From the NCBI GenBank assembly GCA_001013295.1, contig LAZY01000075.1:1-51725 (forward strand): a stretch of DNA of 51,725 bases, given 5' to 3'. Position 1 is the first letter of the stretch; each line of letters starts with the position of its first letter. The notes under the pieces were generated by a model. It was given only the letters and a program-made list of their open reading frames with translations. It ran no database searches and had not been told where the DNA came from. The translations under genes and the position numbers were made by a program. Origin of the DNA: Chryseobacterium indologenes. GTDB lineage: Bacteria; Bacteroidota; Bacteroidia; Flavobacteriales; Weeksellaceae. This document shows, one piece after another, positions 41,262-50,192 of the stretch.

Positions 41262-41375
41262 TTTATTTTAGGAGGCTAAGTAATGCGACTTCGTCGCTGA
41301 TGAAGCTTTGTGACTATGCGCTCACTTCTTCAGATCGATTGAAAATCGATCCCTTCTTAGCTCGCTTAAAATAAA
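41262..41375. repeat. Large structured inverted repeat
   Basis: TTTATTTTAGGAGGCTAAG (41262-41280) is nearly the inverted copy of CTTAGCTCGCTTAAAATAAA (41356-41375). Inside are smaller hairpins, GCGACTTCGTCGC and GATCGATTGAAAATCGATC. It resembles a small palindromic mobile element or a folded RNA. No coding sequence is seen. Confidence 0.5.
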
Positions 41376-41384
41376 TCATACACC

Positions 41385-41628
41385 AACATGAAGCTTTGCG
41401 TGAAACTCTATCTCCACAACTGTTGATTCTAATTTTTTCTAATCAGATGAACTCAACTTTTTGCTTAGTCCACAACTTTTGGGACTGATCCTAAAACATA
41501 CACAACATGAAGCTTTGCGTGAAAACCTATCTCCACAACTGTTGATTCTAATTGGTAAAGAACATAATATTTTTTCTATTCAGATGAACTCAACTTTTTG
41601 CTTGGTCCACAACTTTTGGAACTGATCC
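41385..41628. repeat. Two direct copies of a roughly 110-125-nt repeat
   Basis: Copy 1 (41385-41491) and copy 2 (41504-41628) share AACATGAAGCTTTGCGTGAA, CTCCACAACTGTTGATTC and TCCACAACTTTTGG followed by ACTGATCC. Copy 2 has about 16 extra bases in the middle. The TCCACAAC...GATCC part recurs at 20943-20965. Confidence 0.7.
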
Positions 41629-41672
41629 ATCATATCCGCATTTAAGGGGGAAGAAAACTCTAATAAAAAACA

Positions 41673-41697
41673 AAACCCACTGATTATCAGTAGGTTT
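41673..41697 (-). terminator. Terminator of tRNA-Ser
   Basis: AAACCCACTGA (41673-41683) pairs with TCAGTAGGTTT (41687-41697) with one mismatch. In the minus direction it is followed by a T-rich run. It lies 15 nt after the tRNA end. Confidence 0.65.
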
Positions 41698-41711
41698 ATA
41701 TTAAACTATTG

Positions 41712-41796
41712 CGGAGAGTGAGGGATTCGAACCCCCGGACCTGTTACAGTCAACAGTTTTCAAGACTGCCGCAATCGACCACTCTGCCAACTCTCC
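41712..41796 (-). tRNA. tRNA-Ser(UGA)
   Basis: The minus strand from 41796 to 41712 folds into a class II tRNA: acceptor arms GGAGAGT / ACTCTCC, anticodon stem GCAGT / ACTGT with loop CTTGAAA (anticodon TGA), a long variable arm (TGACTGTAACA) and the T arm GGGGGTTCGAATCCC. Discriminator base G; CCA is not encoded. It reads UCA-type serine codons. Confidence 0.95.
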
Positions 41797-42067
41797 CTAA
41801 ACTCCGGCTATACCGTCGTTTTCAGTGGTGCAAATATAGAACGTTTTTTAATTTCTGCAAAACTTTTTCAGATTAATTTGTAACTTTTTCAGACCATTTT
41901 TCCATCTTCACAGAAAACAGAACATCAGAAAGCATCATTGTGATCCATGATGCTTTCTGATTTTATAAGGTATAAGATTATCAAACAATCTGTCTTTCAA
42001 AAAGTTCTAAAACTCTATATTCCACAGTTTAACAGATATTCTTTTGTTTGTGAATTTCCTGTTTTTA
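41797..42067. other. Short gap between tRNA-Ser and tail-fibre cassette
   Basis: No gene is seen. It contains the 14-bp hairpin 41924-41961. No copy of the tRNA 3' end was found elsewhere in the window. Confidence 0.5.
41924..41961 (-). terminator. Hairpin downstream of the tail-fibre cassette
   Basis: ATCAGAAAGCATCA (41924-41937) pairs perfectly over 14 bp with TGATGCTTTCTGAT (41948-41961), 10-nt loop. The trailing sequence in the minus direction is moderately U-rich. It sits about 107 nt beyond the stop codon at 42068. Confidence 0.55.
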
Positions 42068-45000
42068 CTACATCGCATTTTCTGCATATTTATGAGCTTT
42101 CAGGTCTTTCCAAATGAATAGCTGGATAGCTGTATTAGGTGGTATATAATAGGAATACCCTGTTTCTTTGATTTCAAAGTATTGCTTATATATCTCATTC
42201 GTATTCAATATCAATATTCGTTGACCTGCAAAACAAGTTTTTAATATAAAAGGATCTTTTCCATTAATACATCTGATGACTAACATTCTACTTTCAGAAT
42301 AGTAATCTGTAACCCCTGACTCCTGCTCAATCATTGCATGAGACAATCTCATTCTGGAATTTTCATTCACGATCTCATCATCAAGATAAGACAAGCTTCC
42401 GTCCGGAATAAATAAAGTATTAGGTTCTTCACTGGCGGATCTAAAGTTTTGAAGAGCTTTTACTGAACCGCCAACTCCTACTGAACCACCAACTTCTAAT
42501 GAGCTGCCAATACTTGCTGATTTTGCAACATTCAGCGAGTCTGAAATATTGACGGCGCCGGCAATATTTACTTTATGGGTACTATTAGCCTGGATGCCTA
42601 TACCAATATTTCTGTTGGTTCTACTGAAGTTAATACCTTCCCAGCCATTATAAGTACTTGAATATTTATAATACTTATCCTGTAATGCGACTAAATAATA
42701 TTTATCCTTTTCATTATATATACCGGATTCACCTCCATTATTAATGTTATCTGCAACCATTAATCCATTCCCTGTAATATTGGTAAATGGACGGTTGAGC
42801 ATTATGGAGTTATTCCAGTTATTAATATCTGTTTTGGTAAAGTGGCCACTATGCCATAGCCATCTTTCAGGATTCCATTTTTTATCTGTACTATCCCCAT
42901 TACGAGATCTGACTCCTACATCCATTCCATTACCATTATACTGCATAAATAGCTCTGTAGAATAATCAGAATTGAGACCGGTAAAATTAATTACAGAACC
43001 TGCTCTTCCGGACCCTGCCCAGTTATAATCAAACCATGATGTATTGTGTCTTCCTGTTGAACCATTACTAATACTTGCTGTATAATCTACTTTATGGAAT
43101 TTATTATTAATCCAGGATTCTGTAACAACAAGATCATTTCCTAAGTATGCGGTATTAGAACTTGCTAATTTGAATGATGCCGTATTTACATTGGCTCCAG
43201 GTACATTTATTTCAATATAATCTCCATAATTATTGCTCCATCCTCTGGATAAGAACTGTCTTTGATTCCAATTAGCATATCCTAAAGAAATGATATTTGA
43301 TAATTCATAATCATAATCGATCGATTTACCTGCATGAAATATCATTTTTCCTTCTACTGTTGGATTGGCTCTTGTAAAATCAACAACACCATGATTGCTA
43401 ATGGTCATAGAAATCTGGGGTCCTGCTGAAAACATATTAGTTGTCGCAAAAGCCATAGAGGTACCACTCTCATCATTACTTCTTACATATATACCGGCCT
43501 GTGCCCCGCTATTAGAGAAGAATCCTATAGATCCTGTATACTGATTATCAGGATTTGAACCACTTTTCGTCTCTACCAGGAAAGAATAATCCGTGGATGT
43601 AACGGTATTCCCCCAACCTGCACCTGTGTTTCTTGCTCTATCTTTAATCACCTTAAGACCGGTAATATCTTGCTGCCCGTCAACATTCACAAACCTACCG
43701 TTAGCCCAGTTATGGGTTGCTAAAAATACATAGCCATCTGCCTTATGATACATGTAAGGAGCGCCTCCTGATAAGCCGCTTGAGAAACCTACTGCTAAAG
43801 CATTTTCCCAACCTCGTACAAAATTACTATCAGTCCATGATTGGGTAGCATACCCAGCATTAGCATGATTACCCCACTGATACGCCTGATTCCATTGCTG
43901 GGCCTGACCATAATTTTGTGTAACAATATTACCATCTGTTTGTATTCTTACTTTTTCTTCATAGGCTCCGCCATCAGTAGAAAGTTCAAAGCTGTACCCT
44001 ACTGTATTGGAACTCCCTCCTCTCATATTACCCACTTTCCAGGATGTATCATACCAATTGAAAGTATGACCCGCCACAATCTGGTTAATATCCAAAGAAG
44101 AGACATAGGTCTTAACAGAGTTCATCTCGTTACCTTTAGATACAATTCTACCAATGGTTTCTAATTTATCATGATGATAATCCATCTGATTATATCCCAC
44201 AACAACATTACCTCCACTTGGCTGTAACAACAGATCATAAGCGTTCGCAGTACCGTCAAATCTTTGCTGCTGGATATAACCCTGCCCGGAACTTACTGTT
44301 CCAAGACCCATTCCATAAGTTTCATCAATTGATGAAATCTTTGAAGGAATGTTATTCCCTTGCCCTAATACCGGCAAACCTACATAGTTGGTATTGACTG
44401 TTAACCCTTGTGTGAAATTCTTTTTGGCATTAATATTCTGAGGAGTATCTAAATTTACATAATTCACTAAATTAGAAGATGATATAAAATCTGATGCTAA
44501 TCTATGACCACCACCTGCAGTCAGAAGATAATTATCATTATACCCGATTTTATTAAAACCTCTTGATGAAACCTGACCGGCATCTGTAAATTCTATACTA
44601 TTACCAGAATCCCAGTCTTCTGAATTCTTCGTAGCAGAAGGTGCAAATAATAAATTATTATTGGTCTGTTTCTGAATGGACCAGGATTTATAGGAACTGT
44701 TTTTCAGTTTAAAAGGAATTCTGTTATAATAGGATTTTGCTGCCGATATAATTTCATCCGTATTTCTTGTCTGATAATCACCTGGTTTGAAGTTTACATT
44801 ATCCCAGGCCGTCCTCCATGGAGCCCAATTACCATTCAATCCCCCTCTATAGGATAATTCTCCTTTATTTACACTACTATCATTATGTCTTATCTGCAAC
44901 TGTGCCGTCGTACTTTGGGCACCCATGTGTAACATAGGACTCTGTACATTATTTACCCCTCCTGCATCAGTGTTTGCTCTATAAATTCCAGAAGTTGAAT

Positions 45001-47149
45001 CTCCTCCAAGACTATTGAAGTTATCATTATATTGTACTGTTCTAGGGATATAGCTATTGTTTGCAAAACTGGTTAGCCAGCTTCTTGTAGCAACTACATC
45101 AGAAGGCAAAGTAATGATATTCCCATTATATAAATCAAAGTTAGATTCTATAGCATGGGACCATCCTACATTCCAGCCTAAATTATAGTTCTCATATTTG
45201 GCTTCCAGTTTAGCAACTTCAAATGAAAAATACCCGTTCCAGAATGTATCTGATTCTCCTAATAGAATGCTGACATATCCATCAGTACCAATTCCGACCC
45301 TTGCTGTAGTGGTAGGAAAATTATCTGTTACTTCCCATATCGCTTTTGAACCATTAGGAATTATAGTACCTGATACATATTTGTAAAAAGCAACATTCAC
45401 TTTTCCTAGGTATTGACTTTGATATCCATAAATATTAATATCAACATTAAACATAGAATGTTCTGACGAAGCCTGTGGCATTTTAATCGCTAAAATACCT
45501 GTATGCCCTCCATCATCATAATACCCCTGATAAACTTTATTAAATATTCTTACCCTGTTCTGGAGTTTACTGATAGATCCTCCTTCCTCAAATTCCAAAT
45601 CTTTTGTCCCAAGATTAATATCCTTTGTTGCTCCGTTGTAAGGAACATAATTATTTAAAGCTGATCCATTAACAAAAGTGGACGGATCTAAATTATGAGA
45701 ATCCCAAACAACCCCACTTACCCCGTTTCTGAAGTGTGCTATATCGCTGTTATTAGATTCTATAATATTATTAATCGTAGGGTTTCCTATATATAATGTA
45801 GAAGGATTACCATAGTTTAAAACCTGCTTGTTCCCCGTAGTAAATGAAGTAGAATTAATCCCCAGCTGAGAATAATAGTGGCCTGATCGCCCAAAAAAGT
45901 GATTAGGCTGGTCTACATTTCCAAAATGAAGACCGATTCCTTCATTCAGGGCATTGGCACTTCCCTGGTAATAAGAAAGTCCATACGTATCTGCGTTTGC
46001 AAATGACCAAATTCTATTTCTGTCGTCTGCTTTATAGAATCTGTTTTGAAAACCTTCATCAGTCTGAATCAGACCTCTTGAATGTATTCCGTTTGCAGGA
46101 ATAAATTGAGAATCAGAATAAGAAGAAGAAGTCAGTAAACCACCTGATAAAACTGTTTGCGCAGCGTTTCCGTTGAATCCGGCTATAGGTTTATCCGAAT
46201 CCAATGCCCAATAGTCTCCAATACCTTTCTTTTCCCAAAATGCACCACTTGAAATAAGTTCTTCTCTACTCAACAAATGTTTTAGGTCAATCTGTACTCT
46301 TTTAGCTCCCCCCGGATCGGATGAATTATCGATGGATACTACTCTATTTCTACCCTGTTCTAAACCTCCATACCCCACAGTGACTTTAACATCAAATCCC
46401 TGCCAGTAGGACATAGGTGGAATCCAGAAACATAGTTTACCATTAGAATTTAAAGCAATTACATAATTAAAATAATGAAGCGTAGAATATCCTCCAACCT
46501 GGATAATACTGCCAGAATAGATATACCCTTGAATTTTTGCATCTAAAGGCAAACCACCACCATACATATTCCCTTTCAGTTCCAGTAAAAACTGGTCTCC
46601 GTTATCTTGGGAATAGTCAACATCGGTCTGAATAAGGGTTCCTGATGGGAAATCTCTGCTGGAATGAAACCAGGAGTCTTCTTTCCTTCTGGAATCATAA
46701 TCACCTCCACCACCGGTTAAGAAACGACCATCATCCGAATTGGATTTTATAAACTTTGATGCAGCAACCGGCATACGATCAGTATCATTGCTGTTACTGA
46801 AGCTAAATGCGCTACCGTTAAATACCAACTGTGCTGCATTGCTTCCGCTTTTGTAAAAGCTAAGTGCCGGATTTGAATCGTCATAAGACCAGACCTGTAA
46901 TGTATTCTTGGTATAATCACTTCCCCCTCGGGTTATAAAATGCTTATTACCTGTTACATCTTGAACAGTATTGGTGGTCATCAGGTTTAAATCGGAAACG
47001 ATTTCAGCATGAGTTCTCATGCTTATTTTTTTTGTGACAGGGTTCCAGACCAATACGGTACCTGTATCGTTCGGAACGCTTTTTACAATAATCTCACCCT
47101 CTACGGCGATATGATTATTAAAATATTCAGGAGCTATTAGTGATGCCAT
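42068..47149 (-). CDS. Very large phage-tail-fibre-like protein (1693 residues)
   Basis: A 1693-residue protein without signal peptide. It is beta-rich, Asn/Ser/Gly-rich and modular. SWxxxxF units recur (VVATRSWLTSFANN, ATQSWTDSNFVRGW, VVTESWINNKFHK), as do xxHNLDPSTF/HSGHFTKTDI units and pyocin-knob-like segments (NWAPWRTAWDNVNF). It ends with a low-complexity GSVGVGGSVK coiled/collagen-like stretch and a distinct C-terminal domain; the S74 chaperone motif was not found. Such proteins form the distal receptor-binding fibre of tails or tail-like particles. Its start overlaps the stop of the preceding gene by one base (TAATG), indicating coupled translation. No sheath, tube or baseplate gene lies in the window. 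Confidence 0.8.
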   Translation of the reverse strand: MASLIAPEYFNNHIAVEGEIIVKSVPNDTGTVLVWNPVTKKISMRTHAEIVSDLNLMTTNTVQDVTGNKHFITRGGSDYTKNTLQVWSYDDSNPALSFYKSGSNAAQLVFNGSAFSFSNSNDTDRMPVAASKFIKSNSDDGRFLTGGGGDYDSRRKEDSWFHSSRDFPSGTLIQTDVDYSQDNGDQFLLELKGNMYGGGLPLDAKIQGYIYSGSIIQVGGYSTLHYFNYVIALNSNGKLCFWIPPMSYWQGFDVKVTVGYGGLEQGRNRVVSIDNSSDPGGAKRVQIDLKHLLSREELISSGAFWEKKGIGDYWALDSDKPIAGFNGNAAQTVLSGGLLTSSSYSDSQFIPANGIHSRGLIQTDEGFQNRFYKADDRNRIWSFANADTYGLSYYQGSANALNEGIGLHFGNVDQPNHFFGRSGHYYSQLGINSTSFTTGNKQVLNYGNPSTLYIGNPTINNIIESNNSDIAHFRNGVSGVVWDSHNLDPSTFVNGSALNNYVPYNGATKDINLGTKDLEFEEGGSISKLQNRVRIFNKVYQGYYDDGGHTGILAIKMPQASSEHSMFNVDINIYGYQSQYLGKVNVAFYKYVSGTIIPNGSKAIWEVTDNFPTTTARVGIGTDGYVSILLGESDTFWNGYFSFEVAKLEAKYENYNLGWNVGWSHAIESNFDLYNGNIITLPSDVVATRSWLTSFANNSYIPRTVQYNDNFNSLGGDSTSGIYRANTDAGGVNNVQSPMLHMGAQSTTAQLQIRHNDSSVNKGELSYRGGLNGNWAPWRTAWDNVNFKPGDYQTRNTDEIISAAKSYYNRIPFKLKNSSYKSWSIQKQTNNNLLFAPSATKNSEDWDSGNSIEFTDAGQVSSRGFNKIGYNDNYLLTAGGGHRLASDFISSSNLVNYVNLDTPQNINAKKNFTQGLTVNTNYVGLPVLGQGNNIPSKISSIDETYGMGLGTVSSGQGYIQQQRFDGTANAYDLLLQPSGGNVVVGYNQMDYHHDKLETIGRIVSKGNEMNSVKTYVSSLDINQIVAGHTFNWYDTSWKVGNMRGGSSNTVGYSFELSTDGGAYEEKVRIQTDGNIVTQNYGQAQQWNQAYQWGNHANAGYATQSWTDSNFVRGWENALAVGFSSGLSGGAPYMYHKADGYVFLATHNWANGRFVNVDGQQDITGLKVIKDRARNTGAGWGNTVTSTDYSFLVETKSGSNPDNQYTGSIGFFSNSGAQAGIYVRSNDESGTSMAFATTNMFSAGPQISMTISNHGVVDFTRANPTVEGKMIFHAGKSIDYDYELSNIISLGYANWNQRQFLSRGWSNNYGDYIEINVPGANVNTASFKLASSNTAYLGNDLVVTESWINNKFHKVDYTASISNGSTGRHNTSWFDYNWAGSGRAGSVINFTGLNSDYSTELFMQYNGNGMDVGVRSRNGDSTDKKWNPERWLWHSGHFTKTDINNWNNSIMLNRPFTNITGNGLMVADNINNGGESGIYNEKDKYYLVALQDKYYKYSSTYNGWEGINFSRTNRNIGIGIQANSTHKVNIAGAVNISDSLNVAKSASIGSSLEVGGSVGVGGSVKALQNFRSASEEPNTLFIPDGSLSYLDDEIVNENSRMRLSHAMIEQESGVTDYYSESRMLVIRCINGKDPFILKTCFAGQRILILNTNEIYKQYFEIKETGYSYYIPPNTAIQLFIWKDLKAHKYAENAM

Positions 47150-48168
47150 TAATCAAATCTTGCGGTTAAAGTAATTCTATATTCATTCAGGGTAAGCGGT
47201 GCCAAAACATCTATCTGTACTTTATTTTTAGATACAGGCATGCAGCTTAGATTTATTTTTCTATTATCAGCAACACGATAGCAGAGATAATCAATATTCA
47301 AGGTATCCCAATCATGAGTGATGGTAAAACTTGTGGAAAGACCATCTCCAATTTCCAGTGTTTTGGATTTTATTTTTGCATCCAAAGCAGCTTTTGTAGA
47401 ACTTGGTGTCATTGCTTTAGTGGTATCCACTCCTGCAATGCCCTCATTATTTGTAGCCAGTTGAATAATCCCCTTCACGGTATCTGTAGCATCTACGATG
47501 TCAGGAATTCCTTTTTCTATAATCTGGTAATTTTTAGGAACATTGGAGCCATTATCAGTATTGGCAATAAGGTGATCACCTACAGAAACAGGCTCGTTAC
47601 CCACCCATCCGTTTGACGTAATTACCCATACCATCCCTGTTTTGATGGTAGCTGAGGTAACGGGTGTTGGAGCTGTCATTGAACCTTTAGTTCCGGAAGG
47701 AATATAGCCACCAGGCTGATAGATCAATGCTCCTGTAAGACTTTGCCCTACCAGGTTTTCAATATAAGTTTTAATCTTATTGGATGACCATGTAAATGTA
47801 CCAGACTGGATGGCATCGTTCAGGAAAATAGAGACAATATCTGCATTGGTAAGATTTCTGCCTGCTACTTTAATAACATGTCCTGAACTATTAGTAAGAA
47901 GCTGGCTTAGCAATAGAAGTCCGCTTGTCTGATCTGTCTGAAACGGATTATTGGTCAGCGGATAATCAGGATGCACATAGTTCTGAGCCAGATTAATCCA
48001 TTGGGTTCCGTTCCACTGATGCAGCTCGTTTCTATAATCAATGATCCAACCCGGAAGTGCTTTATCCGTGTTGGGAAATGTATCAAAATACTGAAAACGG
48101 GTGTGCTGCAACTCCCCAAAAAAGTTATCCTGATGAGCGTTGTTACTTATTACTGCGTTATTATTCAT
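47149..48168 (-). CDS. Tail-fibre-like protein with phage-fibre repeat
   Basis: A 339-residue protein without signal peptide. Residues 227-265 (ATDTVKGIIQLATNNEGIAG, then TTKAMTPSSTKAALDA) match the phage tail-fibre repeat family pattern GxIxLATxxEAxAGxD...AxTPxxL. The N-terminal half has a WNGTQWINL unit like that of the secreted surface proteins; the C-terminal 70 residues look like a beta domain (EIGDGLSTSFTITHDWDT). It is the middle gene of the three-gene cassette, 13 nt after the 279-residue gene. Probably a connector between the particle and the large fibre. Confidence 0.8.
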   Translation of the reverse strand: MNNNAVISNNAHQDNFFGELQHTRFQYFDTFPNTDKALPGWIIDYRNELHQWNGTQWINLAQNYVHPDYPLTNNPFQTDQTSGLLLLSQLLTNSSGHVIKVAGRNLTNADIVSIFLNDAIQSGTFTWSSNKIKTYIENLVGQSLTGALIYQPGGYIPSGTKGSMTAPTPVTSATIKTGMVWVITSNGWVGNEPVSVGDHLIANTDNGSNVPKNYQIIEKGIPDIVDATDTVKGIIQLATNNEGIAGVDTTKAMTPSSTKAALDAKIKSKTLEIGDGLSTSFTITHDWDTLNIDYLCYRVADNRKINLSCMPVSKNKVQIDVLAPLTLNEYRITLTARFD

Positions 48169-48181
48169 AGTTGTTTATTTT

Positions 48182-49021
48182 TTATGGTTTAACTTTTAAA
48201 ATGAGAATATTAATAGGGTTCACAATTTCGCCGAACATCTTAATCTCAATAATTTGGTTGGTTGCATAGTCGTCTACATTTATTTTTTTTCCTGTAACAC
48301 TATCCCGGGCCTGGATGATCACATTTTCTGTTTCAAGGGTATTGGGGAATTTTGCACTTCCTGTGATTTGTACCACTGCGCTTGTAGGCGTCTTTGTGAG
48401 TAGCTGAACTTTATCATAGATCTGCTTATTAAAATCCTGTTGATTTTTCGGGTTGCCTAGTCCACTGTAGTCCAGCAATAGCTTTACTTTATCTTCCCTT
48501 GATTCTCCTGAAGTCGCTTTTAAAGCTTCAATATCCTCGCGACTTTTCTTAATAAAATCGACTATTTCCTGAAGTTCATCCAAAGACAGGTCATTGGATA
48601 AGAGTAGCTTTTTAATCTTTCCAATCTCCAATGCCAGGTCTTTATCTGCATCTTTCAGCTTATCGACAAAGCCATCTACCTGTATTTTAGTGTACACATT
48701 ACCCGGTTGACCAGAACTGTCAACCGTAGCCACATTGCTGAGTCCCAGTTTACTTTTCCAACTATCAACATGAGCTGGGGTCAGATTGCCGGCATTCAGT
48801 AAAGCCAAATATTCAGAATGAGCCTTTGGATCTGTTAAATGTTTTTTAAATGCTTCTGCACTGACAAATAATTGAGAGACCTCTCCCAATCCTTCGATAC
48901 CTTCCAAAGGAATTAAGTAATCCTTATGATAAAAAGAGGAAAACGTTTCTTTAAACTGCGCTTCTGTTGGAAAATCTCCAGTTTCAAACCAACTGAAAAT
49001 TGTATTTAATGGTGTACTCAT
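48182..49021 (-). CDS. Tail-fibre cassette first protein (279 residues), unknown function
   Basis: A 279-residue protein without signal peptide. The N-terminal FSWFETGDFPTEAQFKETFS followed by FYHKD is a motif I associate with Bacteroidota tail-fibre-adjacent proteins. Then follow a helical coiled segment (about 120-175, DADKDLALEIGKIKKLLLS) and a C-terminal beta domain (VVQITGSAKFPNTLETENVII). It is first in the cassette. A role as a fibre attachment or baseplate-linking protein is plausible from order, not shown by motif. Confidence 0.7.
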   Translation of the reverse strand: MSTPLNTIFSWFETGDFPTEAQFKETFSSFYHKDYLIPLEGIEGLGEVSQLFVSAEAFKKHLTDPKAHSEYLALLNAGNLTPAHVDSWKSKLGLSNVATVDSSGQPGNVYTKIQVDGFVDKLKDADKDLALEIGKIKKLLLSNDLSLDELQEIVDFIKKSREDIEALKATSGESREDKVKLLLDYSGLGNPKNQQDFNKQIYDKVQLLTKTPTSAVVQITGSAKFPNTLETENVIIQARDSVTGKKINVDDYATNQIIEIKMFGEIVNPINILILKVKP

Positions 49022-50049
49022 TTGCTTATTGAAAATTTATTTTGATAAAATTGATAATTAGGGAAAGGCTTATCTTGGGTATAAGCTGGCAGCCTTAGAT
49101 GGAATTCTGTGTTTTTTTTTGAGCGATTTCTGATGACATCACTCTTTTATCATCCTATCAGTTAGTGAATTATTTAGATGGTCATCACTCAGGAAAACCA
49201 TGTGTTTTGTAAATATTTTGTAATTTTTTTTCCTATCAACAACATCACCTCACCTATTACTATTCACATTCCTCAGAGCTCAAATTTCATCTTTCTTTAG
49301 CTTTTATAAAAGTTTTTCGGTCTACCTATTCTGTAGTTGCAATAACCTTTATTTTGCTGAAACCGGATGATATTGCTTGATAATTTCAGGGTTCAAAATT
49401 CCCATTTTTTTAATTCCTATGAAAGTTTTTAGCCCCCTCGGTTCTGTAGTTGCAGTAGATCTGCTGTGCTCCGGAAAATAGAAATATTCTGAATTCGGGA
49501 TAAGAATTTCTGATGAATGCAGGTTTTAAATTGGAAAATGGAAGAAGGAATTATAAGGGTAATATGATTGGGCTAAGCACGTAAGAAAACATGCAATGAC
49601 GAAAGAATTTACCAATCTTTAATGGAAAAAGCAATTGGCAACATCTACACACCCTGGTACTGGGAAAATTATATCCCATTCGAGCAGAAGCAAAATAATA
49701 AAGGGAAATAAAATACCCATTCTGAATCATATCCGCAATTAAATCACCAAGACGTTTTTGGGCAGTATGGATCAGGTTCGAAACTTAGAGCTAAAATAAT
49801 TATGCCTTGAAAATAAATGGTTTATCATTTATTTTTTTAAATGATCTTCTGATTTTTTCTTAGCGCAAAGTTATATTGACTTTTGTGTTTTATTTTAAGG
49901 GAAGCAAAGAAAGTGACTTTTTCGCTGGAGAAACCCTTTGGTTATATACCTGCATAGAAAGGATTAATGTAATTGATTTCACCTTAGTCTCCTTAACAAT
50001 ATACTACTATTGGTGTTAGCGTATCGCTCATAACCATACATAAAAAATA
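49022..50049. other. Gene-free stretch with short repeats and probable gene relics
   Basis: No supported gene. It holds two related 34-35-nt elements (49311-49345 and 49424-49457) sharing AGTTTTT and TTCTGTAGTTGCA, and short open stretches near 49560-49711 with protein-like content (e.g. ending EKAIGNIYTPWYWENYIP then a Lys-rich tail) but no full gene. It is best read as decayed DNA. Confidence 0.5.
49311..49457. repeat. Pair of 34-nt direct repeats
   Basis: Copies at 49311-49345 and 49424-49457 begin AGTTTTT and end TTCTGTAGTTGCAATA / TTCTGTAGTTGCAGTA, about 113 nt apart. Two copies only. Confidence 0.45.
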
Positions 50050-50072
50050 AGCCCTTATAAAGAGTAAGGGCT
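50050..50072 (-). terminator. Terminator downstream of the 333-residue surface protein
   Basis: AGCCCTTA (50050-50057) pairs perfectly with TAAGGGCT (50065-50072). In the minus direction it is followed by TTATTTTTTA. It lies about 120 nt after the stop at 50193. Confidence 0.7.
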
Positions 50073-50192
50073 CATTAAATCTAAAAAATTCCGTTAGAGA
50101 GCTTTATCCCTATTTTTTACGTGAAAAATATAGGTAAATTTATGATAGGCACAAGGGAGAGCTTGCGTCAGCAGGGAAATTAACCTGACCTT

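Noticed and set aside
41712..41796. tRNA-Ser as a proven integration site for the fibre cassette
   Set aside because: No integrase and no second copy of the tRNA 3' end were found in the window; kept only as a suggestion.
42068..42600. S74 intramolecular chaperone at the end of the large fibre protein
   Set aside because: The usual SDxRLKxxI segment and catalytic motif are absent; the C-terminus is a different domain.
49311..49457. Possible CRISPR remnant from two similar 34-nt elements
   Set aside because: Only two imperfect copies, wrong spacing for a typical array (113 nt), and no cas genes.
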